Shown here: positions 1-7,039 of the stretch, one piece after another
How positions within the stretch are numbered: the stretch's first letter is position 1
Layout: the number at the start of each line of letters is the position of its first letter
Source of the DNA: Thiomargarita sp.
GTDB taxonomy: Bacteria; Pseudomonadota; Gammaproteobacteria; Beggiatoales; Beggiatoaceae
Reading direction: 5' to 3'
Length of the DNA stretch: 21,529 bases
Assembly (NCBI GenBank): GCA_020721025.1
Contig: DYNO01000034.1
Coordinates: 1-21,529, forward strand
Notes under the pieces: model-generated
What the model saw: the letters and a program-made list of their open reading frames with translations, nothing else
The model's database searches: none
Told to the model about the DNA's origin: nothing
Made by a program: the position numbers and the translations under genes

Positions 1-8
1 AATATCAC

Positions 9-39
9 TGATAATCATTCTCTTTGTTAATGATTGTCA
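9..39. other. 11-bp intergenic hairpin upstream of obgE
   Basis: Positions 9-19 pair with 29-39 (11 bp, one G-U type pair at 12/36) around a 9-nt loop. No T-run follows, so it is not a classical intrinsic terminator. The arms, GATAATCATT and AATGATTGTC, loosely resemble halves of a Fur box, but there is no iron gene next to them. It may end or process the transcript entering from the left, where rplU-rpmA often lie next to obgE in Proteobacteria. Confidence 0.4.
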
Positions 40-110
40 ATGGTTTAGAAGCTGTAAAATAGCCATTGCTGACAAGTTCATCAGAGTTATTAGAATTTTC
101 TAGGGGAATC

Positions 111-1154
111 ATGAAATTTGTAGATGAAGCAAGAATTGAGGTTATCGCAGGCAAGGGCGGAGATGGCTGTGCCAGTTTTCGACGAGAAAAATTTATTGAA
201 TTTGGCGGTCCCAACGGTGGCGATGGGGGCAATGGGGGCAGTGTTTATTTAATCGCAGATGAAGGGTTAAACACGCTTGCCGATTTTCGTTACACCAGTA
301 TTTTCCGCGCCCAACATGGACAAAAGGGTATGGGTAGCGAATGCACTGGCAAAAGTGGCGAACCGTTATACATTAAAGTGCCTGTTGGAACAGTCGTTTA
401 TGACGAAGCCACGGAAGAAAATTTGGGCGATCTGACCAAACATCAACAAACGCTGTTAGTCGCGCAGGGGGGACAGCACGGTTTGGGTAATATGCACTTC
501 AAAAGTAGCACCAATCGCTCGCCTCGCCAATTTACCCCCGGTACGCTCGGTGAACAACGTCGTTTGTATTTGGAATTGCAAGTTTTGGCAGATGTGGGTT
601 TATTGGGCTTGCCGAATGCGGGTAAGTCAACGTTTATTCGAGCAGTTTCCGCGGCGCGTCCCAAAGTTGCCGATTATCCGTTCACTACATTGCACCCACA
701 TTTAGGCGTGGTTTCGCTCGGCACGGCGCGCAGTTTTGTGATTGCTGACATTCCCGGTGTGGTGGAAGGCGCGGCGGAAGGCGTGGGCTTAGGGATTCAA
801 TTTCTTAAACATTTATCACGCACCCGTTTATTGCTGCACTTGGTGGATATTTTGCCGGTAGAAAGTGATCCAGTTGAAGATGTTGAAAAAATTGCCCACG
901 AGTTACAAAAATACAGCGAAACTTTAGCACATCGGGAACGTTGGTTAGTGTTGAATAAAATGGATTTATTGGCGGCGGATGAGATTGATGCCCATTGTCA
1001 GGCGATTGTCGAAAAACTCAACTGGCAAGGACAGGTATTTCAAATTTCAGCAGTGACTGGACAGGGTTGTGATGCCGTGTGTCAAGCGATTTTAAGTTAT
1101 TTAGAACAACAAGATACGAGTATGACCGATGACCAAAACACTCAGAACGCTTGA
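111..1154 (+). CDS. obgE: Obg/CgtA family ribosome-associated GTPase
   Basis: Obg-type GTPase of 347 residues that binds the 50S subunit and acts in ribosome assembly and growth/stress control in the cytoplasm. The N-terminal glycine-rich Obg fold covers about residues 1-157 and opens with MKFVDEARIEVIAGKGGDG. The G domain follows, with the P-loop GLPNAGKS at 166-173, DIPG at 213-216, NKMD at 282-285 and SA at 313-314. All GTP-binding motifs look intact. The ATG at 111 is chosen because the family always begins at MKFVDEA and GGGG lies just upstream; an in-frame ATG at 66 only adds 15 unrelated residues. The C-terminal tail is short, as in many gammaproteobacteria. The next gene begins inside its last codons, suggesting translational coupling. 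Confidence 0.97.
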   Translation: MKFVDEARIEVIAGKGGDGCASFRREKFIEFGGPNGGDGGNGGSVYLIADEGLNTLADFRYTSIFRAQHGQKGMGSECTGKSGEPLYIKVPVGTVVYDEATEENLGDLTKHQQTLLVAQGGQHGLGNMHFKSSTNRSPRQFTPGTLGEQRRLYLELQVLADVGLLGLPNAGKSTFIRAVSAARPKVADYPFTTLHPHLGVVSLGTARSFVIADIPGVVEGAAEGVGLGIQFLKHLSRTRLLLHLVDILPVESDPVEDVEKIAHELQKYSETLAHRERWLVLNKMDLLAADEIDAHCQAIVEKLNWQGQVFQISAVTGQGCDAVCQAILSYLEQQDTSMTDDQNTQNA

Positions 1155-1756
1155 ACTCGTGGGCTTATTCGTGGTGCTGCCCATTCTCTACGCGCAACAT
1201 CTGATCCCCATTTTCGAGTTTTTTTTTGCTCATCTTATTCACCCTCTGTCTCACGTTATTGCTGACCGACCGCAGTTTTGATCGACGGGAATTATATCAA
1301 TTCAAGCTGTTCAGCGGCTGGCAGTGGCTAATCGTGCGATTTATCGGATTTGGGTTGCTCATCTTCTTGTTTGTACTCTATTTCATGCCAGAGCGATTAT
1401 TCAGTTTTGTGCACAGCCGTCCGAAATTATGGGCACTGGTCATGATGTTATACCCGATCATCTCAGTCTATCCACAAGAATTGATTTATCGCAGCTTTTT
1501 CTTTCATCGTTACAAAGCGTTAATGCCCCTTCCCGCGCTGATTGTCGTCAATATTCTCTGTTTCAGTCTGATGCACAGTATTTTTCACAATTGGGTCGCG
1601 GTCATTTTTACCCTAATCGGCGGGGCACTTTTCATACAGACTTATTTACGCAGTCATTCTTTACTCACAGTGACGGTAGAACATGCGATTTATGGCAATT
1701 GGATTTTTACCGTGGGTGCCGGTATTTTCTTTTTTAATTCACACAGTTGGCGTTAA
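1129..1756 (+). CDS. CPBP-type intramembrane protease homologue, frame broken at T9
   Basis: Hydrophobic protein resembling CPBP (CAAX-protease/bacteriocin-processing) membrane proteases. One frame starts at ATG 1129, overlapping the obgE end by 26 bp, and reads MTKTLRTLELVGLFVVLPIL up to a run of nine T (1219-1227). It then continues wrongly and stops in the next few dozen codons. The following frame, open from 1226 to 1756, carries the rest. Removing one T joins them into 208 residues. CPBP-like motifs lie in the second part: PQELIYR (motif 1), FSLMH (motif 2) and EHAIYGN (motif 3). Motif 1 has Gln where the family usually has the first Glu of EExxxR. A TTG at 1226 could start a shorter product, but there is no ribosome site and the first membrane segment would be lost. 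Substrate unknown. It could be a true frameshift, a sequencing error, or a slippage-dependent gene. Confidence 0.75.
1219..1227 (+). repeat. Homopolymer of nine T inside a coding frame
   Basis: Nine consecutive T follow GAG at 1216-1218. With eight T the upstream membrane segment would read straight into the protease domain. With nine T the frames are out of register by one. Tracts of this length are known sites for polymerase slippage and for length variation. Confidence 0.9.
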
Positions 1757-1773
1757 GCAGTGAGGTAAAAGCG

Positions 1774-3672
1774 ATGAGTTTGCTCATGGAAGCCTTGAAG
1801 AAAGCCGAAGCGGCAAAATTGGCAGTCACGCCTCCGGTATCACCGGTATCAGTCGAAAAAAAACCGGTGACAGTTGAAGAACATGTAGAAATTGCTGAAG
1901 ACGAGGAAGAATTAGAAGAAATTCGCGATGAGGTCAGTGCGTGGCAACAACAATTGCTGGCAGAAACTTCGGAACGGGCGACTTTTATTCTCGAAGAATC
2001 TCAAGAAAATCCGCTAGATACCCCCGTTGATGATGAGTCGCCGTTGGTGGAAATGTGGGTGGCAGAGAAACCGAAAGCAATTGATTGGGAAGCTGGAATT
2101 TTACCAGAATTTCAAGCTATCCTTGCTGCGGAACCAATTTCTGAACCCCTTGTTTTAGAAGATAATCACAGCAATTTACCTTTGGAAGAAGAGCCCAGTG
2201 TCGATTTTGAAAGTGCTCCTGTTGAAACAACTCCCCCCGCGCCAACACTGAGTTTTTCGCGCGAAATTGAACCAGATTTGAGTTTGGATAAGTTACACCA
2301 AGAAACGCCGCCTTCTTTAAAATTAGATTGGGATGATGAAATCGCGGTTGAGCCGTCATCCCCCCCTCCCATCACGTCGAGTTTTGCACCATCGCCCCAA
2401 CCCGCGCCTGACGATTCAATTAAGCCGTTGCCAACAGTTGGGGAAAACAGCGCGTCTGCCCATCTTTCTCGTGAGCAACAAGCTGCGGCGCAACGTCAGG
2501 AAATTAAACGATTATTTAAAGCCTCTGCTCGCACTGCGTCGTATCGTTGGGTGTATCTTGTGATGGTTCTGGTCATTTTTGCGGGAATCATTGGATTTTA
2601 TGGATTGCAAAATAAAGCGTTGCTGACTCATTATATTGCTTTGTTAAACAATCAGTTTGTTGGGGAGCCCTTGGTGGTAAATTTGCCTCCTGCCACCCGT
2701 CCGTCCAATCCAATACCAACGCATCCTATTGAATCAACAGCCATTCCTCCCGCTGAAAATCATCCGCCAACGCCGCCTCAAAATGGGATGGATGCTTCAC
2801 CCAAGCCCGTCGCGCCTGTCATGGCAAAACCGGTGGAAACACAACCCGTTGAATTAGCGGAAAAACCTGCGGTTGCTCCACTCAATAGGCGCGTTACTCC
2901 AACACCACTGACAACTGCGCCGGAACCTGAAAAAGTTGCAATTCAACCCAAATCTTCTCGTTCTAAGCCGAGTGTGCCAGAAAATGCAATCGCGATGATG
3001 CAAGTTCCTAAAAGTACAGCGATTCAAATCACGCGTTCTACAATTAAGCCGCGTTTGCATCAAAATTTAACTCAAGCCTATGCTGCATTTCAACGGGGTG
3101 AAAATACTCACGCGTTGACTGCGTATCAGACTGTTTTACAACAAGAACCTCGTAATCGGGACGCGTTGTTAGGGGTGGCGGCAATTGCGGTGCGTCAGGG
3201 CAATCATCCTCAAGCACGGCGGTATTATCAGGAAGTGTTGAAATATTATCCACAAGACCCGGTGGCACAAACCAATTTATTGAGTATTTCTGAGCAAGTC
3301 AATCATGAGGAACGGGAAACGCAGTTGAAAACCTTGACTCGCACCACGCAACAGCCGGCTTATGTTTATTTTCAATTGGGCTTGGTTTATGCACAGCAAA
3401 ATCGTTGGAATGATGCCCAACAAGCGTTTTTTGAAGCCTATCGCATTGATTCGCAACAGGCTGATTATGCTTATAATTTGGCTGTCAGTTTGGAATATTT
3501 GCATCAACCACAAGCAGCAGCGACTTATTATCAACGGGCAATGCAATTGCAGCAAAAACAGGAAAAATCACACAGTTTTGAACCCCAGCTGGTGCAACAA
3601 CGGATTGCAACTTTGCTGAAAATGCCAACCCACAGGCGAGAAGTGACGAATTTGCTTGATAATGTTGAATAA
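1774..3672 (+). CDS. Membrane-anchored TPR protein with acidic, proline-rich N-terminal half
   Basis: Protein of 632 residues. It begins MSLLMEALKKAEAAK, an amphipathic lead seen in cytoplasmic ends of some secretion/pilus-related proteins (GspB-like proteins start similarly). Residues 20-220 are acidic and proline-rich. One membrane segment lies at about 256-278 (YRWVYLVMVLVIFAGIIGFYGL), followed by a Pro/Thr-rich stretch to about 400. At least two TPR blocks follow at about 433-505 and 528-595, e.g. AYAAFQRGENTHALTAYQTVL. Topology is probably N-in with TPRs in the periplasm, so it may scaffold an envelope complex. The ATG at 1774 is preferred over an in-frame TTG at 1747 because AGG lies about 8 nt upstream and TTG 1747 overlaps the preceding gene. 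It follows the protease gene by 17 nt, so an operon is likely. Exact role unknown. Confidence 0.85.
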   Translation: MSLLMEALKKAEAAKLAVTPPVSPVSVEKKPVTVEEHVEIAEDEEELEEIRDEVSAWQQQLLAETSERATFILEESQENPLDTPVDDESPLVEMWVAEKPKAIDWEAGILPEFQAILAAEPISEPLVLEDNHSNLPLEEEPSVDFESAPVETTPPAPTLSFSREIEPDLSLDKLHQETPPSLKLDWDDEIAVEPSSPPPITSSFAPSPQPAPDDSIKPLPTVGENSASAHLSREQQAAAQRQEIKRLFKASARTASYRWVYLVMVLVIFAGIIGFYGLQNKALLTHYIALLNNQFVGEPLVVNLPPATRPSNPIPTHPIESTAIPPAENHPPTPPQNGMDASPKPVAPVMAKPVETQPVELAEKPAVAPLNRRVTPTPLTTAPEPEKVAIQPKSSRSKPSVPENAIAMMQVPKSTAIQITRSTIKPRLHQNLTQAYAAFQRGENTHALTAYQTVLQQEPRNRDALLGVAAIAVRQGNHPQARRYYQEVLKYYPQDPVAQTNLLSISEQVNHEERETQLKTLTRTTQQPAYVYFQLGLVYAQQNRWNDAQQAFFEAYRIDSQQADYAYNLAVSLEYLHQPQAAATYYQRAMQLQQKQEKSHSFEPQLVQQRIATLLKMPTHRREVTNLLDNVE

Positions 3673-3714
3673 AAATATTGAGAATGGCTGAAGAGTAGGT
3701 TACATAAACGCAGA

Positions 3715-3753
3715 GTCATATATCAAAGTATTGAAATAACAATGATATATGAC
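3715..3753. terminator. 11-bp hairpin between convergent genes
   Basis: GTCATATATCA at 3715-3725 is perfectly complementary to TGATATATGAC at 3743-3753, with a 17-nt loop. It lies in the 108-bp gap between two convergent genes (TPR protein and phosphorylase), the expected place for a bidirectional terminator. The stem is AT-rich and there is no T-run on either side, so intrinsic termination would be weak. An RNA-stability role is equally possible. Confidence 0.45.
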
Positions 3754-3780
3754 GCTTTGTTTACACGCCAACGCTTGAAT

Positions 3781-6384
3781 TTACGCCCATACCATCATCC
3801 CCATTTCATGCGGATCAGTCAATAAATCATGAAAGGGAAAAATTCTGATTTTGAATTTCAGCACACCGCACCAATCTGGTTGAAAAGTGAGGCGATACAA
3901 ATATTCACCATTGTCTAAGGGACGTTCGGGCACAAAACGATAAGCCACAGTTGGCACTTGACTTTCACTTTCCCATGAGCTTTTAATGCTGACATTGGGC
4001 ATCACACCCGTATCTACTTGCGACAATTTGCGAGATAATAACAATTCCACCGCCACATCGTGCGGGTCTAAGCCATTGAGCCGAATCGCCGTTTCAATTG
4101 TGACTGGTTCATCGTAAGACAACCGTTTGTGGGGCGCAGTCAACAAATGCACTTGCACATTTTTCCATAAACTCCGAACTTTCGATTTCCAATCAGCCAG
4201 TTGGCGCGCCTTGCTAAAATTGTCTGCACTAAAACGCCGTCCTTGTAATCCCGCAGGAATATAAAATTTATCAAGATATTCGTTGAGCATTCGTACCATG
4301 TTAAAACGCGGAATTACCGAAGTCATCGAACGCTTAGATTTTTCTACCCAACTGCTGGAATAATCTCGCTTATCCCGGTCGTAGTACAATGGAATCACTT
4401 CGTTTTCGAGAATGTCGTACAAATTGCGAGCATCTTCATGGTCACGCCGCCCATCTTCCTGATGTGGAGAAGGACGAATATTCCAACCATTGTCACCCTC
4501 ATAACCTTCCGCCCACCAACCATCAGTGATACTCAAGTTAATCGCCCCATTGATTGCCGCCTTCATGCCCGACGTACCGCTGGCTTCCAATGGATAAACA
4601 GGGTTATTTAACCAGACATCGACCCCTGAAACCAACCGTCGCCCCAATCCCATATCGTAGCCTTGTACCACAACAATTTTTCCAATAAATTCAGGATCAT
4701 TGCTTAATCGGTACAGGGCACGCAACAGCGTTTTACCCGGTTCGTCGGCGGGGTGGGCTTTTCCTGCGAAAACAAAGACAATTGGACAATCGGTCACGCT
4801 CAGAATTTTTCTCAATCGTTGTAAATCATTGAGTAATAAAGTTGCTCGTTTGTAGGTCGCGAAGCGGCGGGCAAAACCTACGGTTAAAACGTTGGGATTA
4901 TCTGGGTCTAAATTTTTCAGCACACTTTCGATATGTGTTTCGCTGTTCTGCGCCCGTAAATGTTGTGAAATCAAAGCATTACGCACGACGACCAACATTC
5001 GGGATTTCACTGCTTGTTTCACACTCCAAAATTCTTTGTCTGGCACTTCTTCAATGCGTTCCCAAAACGTGCTGTCACACAAGCGCGCGCGCCATTCGCT
5101 GCCTAAGTGCTTGTCAAATAAGTCACTCCATTGCCGTGCGAGAAAACTAGAAACGTGCACGCCATTGGTGACATAATCCACAGGGTTTTCTTCTGGGCTG
5201 ATTTCAGTCCAAAATTTCGCACAAATTTCAGAGGACACGCGACCGTGAATACGACTGACACCGTTGATTTTACGAGAACCTTGAATTGCCAACGTGGTCA
5301 TATTGAAGTCGGGACCGTCGCTGGGCAACCGTCCCAATGCCATGAATTGTTCCCAAGACAAGCCCAAATCTTGTGCAAAACCACCCAAATAGTGCATCAT
5401 CAAGTGTTCTTGAAAATGATCATGTCCCGCGGGAACTGGGGTGTGGGTGGTGAAAACGCTGTTACTGGCAGTAACTTCAAGAGCTTGCGTGTAAGGCAAA
5501 CCAGATTTAATCAGTTCACGCAACCGTTCCAGAATAAGAAACGCAGCATGTCCTTCATTCATGTGGAAAACAGTCGGCACGATGTTCAACCGACGCAGCA
5601 TTCTCAAGCCACCAATGCCGAGAACAATTTCTTGCTGAATCCGAGTGTTAGAATCCCCACCGTAAAGTTGGAACGTGATTTCCGCATCTTCTGGAGTATT
5701 TTGGGGAACCTTGGTATCCAACAAATATAAATGGATATGTCCTACATGCACATGCCAAGCTTTTAACCACACGTTACGCCCAGCAATATTGACGGAAACG
5801 TGAATTTCATTCCCATGCTCATCGACTACTGCATGCATTGGTAAATGTTGTGGATTGGGAATATGGTGCGAAACTTGTTGATTTCCTTCAACATCGATCA
5901 ACTGATTAAAATAGCCACGATGATAAAATAATCCAACTGCGACAAAGGGTAGTCGCAAATCACTGGCAGATTTACAATGATCGCCGGCTAAAATGCCTAA
6001 ACCGCCAGAATAGACTGGTAAACTTTCATGAAAACCGTATTCGGCGCAAAAATAGGCAATGAGATCATCGGATTGAAGTTTTTTTCCCACACCCACAGGT
6101 TGTGCATCTTGCAGGTACGAATCAAAGGTTGAAAGCACTTGTTTGTACTGATTCAGAAATAAGGGATCGTTGGTGGCTTGTTGTAGGCGTTTTTGATCCA
6201 CGTTGCGCAAGAATAACTTAGGGTTATGCCCGACCCGAATCCATAAATCTGTGTCTAGATACTCGAATAAAACTCGCGTAGGAATGTGCCAGCTATACCA
6301 CAAGTTATTCGCAAGTTCTTCCAACCGACTGAGACCTTCGGGCAAAACGGGGGTAATTTCTAAATCGAATTCTTGAATAGTCAT
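3781..6384 (-). CDS. glgP: Glycogen/alpha-glucan phosphorylase (GT35)
   Basis: Cytoplasmic enzyme of 867 residues that phosphorolyses alpha-1,4-glucan to glucose-1-phosphate with pyridoxal phosphate as cofactor. It belongs to the branch with an N-terminal DUF3417-type region (about residues 10-125, including LANNLWYSWHIPTRVLFEYLD) rather than the shorter E. coli MalP/GlgP type. Conserved blocks are GGLGILAGDHCKSASDL at about 129-145, FHMNEGHAAF, TTHTPVPAGHD, and the cofactor-binding GTSGMKAAINGA, whose Lys is residue 608. The C-terminal 120 residues form an extra beta-rich tail. The ATG at 6384 is preceded by AGGA at good spacing. Length is normal for this subfamily and no defect is seen. It stands alone, convergent with the TPR gene and divergent from maeB; no other glycogen genes lie in the window. 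Confidence 0.95.
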   Translation of the reverse strand: MTIQEFDLEITPVLPEGLSRLEELANNLWYSWHIPTRVLFEYLDTDLWIRVGHNPKLFLRNVDQKRLQQATNDPLFLNQYKQVLSTFDSYLQDAQPVGVGKKLQSDDLIAYFCAEYGFHESLPVYSGGLGILAGDHCKSASDLRLPFVAVGLFYHRGYFNQLIDVEGNQQVSHHIPNPQHLPMHAVVDEHGNEIHVSVNIAGRNVWLKAWHVHVGHIHLYLLDTKVPQNTPEDAEITFQLYGGDSNTRIQQEIVLGIGGLRMLRRLNIVPTVFHMNEGHAAFLILERLRELIKSGLPYTQALEVTASNSVFTTHTPVPAGHDHFQEHLMMHYLGGFAQDLGLSWEQFMALGRLPSDGPDFNMTTLAIQGSRKINGVSRIHGRVSSEICAKFWTEISPEENPVDYVTNGVHVSSFLARQWSDLFDKHLGSEWRARLCDSTFWERIEEVPDKEFWSVKQAVKSRMLVVVRNALISQHLRAQNSETHIESVLKNLDPDNPNVLTVGFARRFATYKRATLLLNDLQRLRKILSVTDCPIVFVFAGKAHPADEPGKTLLRALYRLSNDPEFIGKIVVVQGYDMGLGRRLVSGVDVWLNNPVYPLEASGTSGMKAAINGAINLSITDGWWAEGYEGDNGWNIRPSPHQEDGRRDHEDARNLYDILENEVIPLYYDRDKRDYSSSWVEKSKRSMTSVIPRFNMVRMLNEYLDKFYIPAGLQGRRFSADNFSKARQLADWKSKVRSLWKNVQVHLLTAPHKRLSYDEPVTIETAIRLNGLDPHDVAVELLLSRKLSQVDTGVMPNVSIKSSWESESQVPTVAYRFVPERPLDNGEYLYRLTFQPDWCGVLKFKIRIFPFHDLLTDPHEMGMMVWA

Positions 6385-6741
6385 CCGGTTTTCCTAAGGT
6401 GGGTAATTTATTTTGCTATTGAAGCGTGAATGCAGTTGAGATTTATTGTCTTGATTATTCAATCAATTGTCGTTTGACACGTATTTTAAATCAACACGAG
6501 AGGTTATTTTTATCACGATTTGAAAACTGCCCCAAGTGTCATAAAATATCGTATCAAGTCAATAAATTGCTTTTCAACTGCGTCATTCTCTCAAATTGTT
6601 TGATTTTTCGTGAACGGGGCACAAGGCGAATAATTGATTATTTTACCACTGAGTCGATAATCAGTGTAAGCATGTTACTTTTAACAACAATTTTCACTAT
6701 GGACTGGAATATGTCGCGGGGGGTGTAGCGAACGAGAATGA
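6385..6741. other. Intergenic stretch with no supported gene
   Basis: This is the 5' flank of glgP. It is AT-rich and contains a 100-codon plus-strand open frame (6426-6728). That frame lacks a ribosome site, has an odd composition (many Cys, Ile, Asn, Ser), and resembles nothing I know. I see no tRNA and no strong hairpin. A promoter for glgP must lie here, but I cannot assign it. Confidence 0.5.
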
Positions 6742-7008
6742 TTAAAAATTTATCGTAGCATAAACATCGGTTAAATTTAAATGTTCCTCAATGGAACTGA
6801 AAATGATAGTTTCCTCACGCTGCATGTAATCGTGTAAAATCCATCCATTATTATCAATTCTGCGAAAATGTCCCACAAAAACTTTTTTAGAATCAATTAG
6901 TAAATAATCTTGTAACGTTGGAATGGTGCGATAATGCCAAAACTTCTCATTTCTGTCATAATTTCGAGTCGATGGAGATAGAACTTCAATATATCAAAAA
7001 TCATTCAT
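6742..7008 (-). pseudogene. 3' remnant of a Uma2-family (DUF820) endonuclease-like gene
   Basis: Reading the minus strand from about 6990 to the TAA at 6742-6744 gives about 82 codons that begin IEVLSPSTRNYDRNEKFWHY, continue TLQDYLLIDSKKVFVGHF and end DVYATINF. The IEVLSPST, DRxxKxxxY and YLLID blocks are typical of the C-terminal half of Uma2 (DUF820) proteins, a PD-(D/E)XK nuclease-fold family usually about 190 residues long. A TGA stop at 6994-6996 lies two codons before IEVL. An ATG at 7006-7008, in frame, sits before that stop. No further N-terminal half is recognisable, because the maeB ribosome site and start follow directly. The gene is therefore truncated and interrupted. Family members are often numerous in Cyanobacteria and Beggiatoaceae-type genomes. 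Their biological role is not settled. Confidence 0.75.
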
Positions 7009-7039
7009 TTCTCAAAATATCAGTTTTAAGGATTTTCTC

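Noticed and set aside
10..38. Fur box before obgE
   Set aside because: Arms resemble only parts of the consensus, the 9-nt spacer is not typical, and obgE is not an iron-regulated gene; kept as a hairpin only.
1324..1737. 137-codon open frame overlapping the CPBP gene
   Set aside because: Shadow frame; the overlapping frame carries the membrane segments and protease motifs.
5131..5730. 199-codon open frame antisense to glgP
   Set aside because: Lies wholly inside the well-conserved phosphorylase coding region on the other strand; no ribosome site or family resemblance.
6426..6728. 100-codon plus-strand open frame between glgP and maeB
   Set aside because: No ribosome site, unusual composition rich in Cys, Ile and Asn, no recognisable family, and located in AT-rich non-coding sequence.
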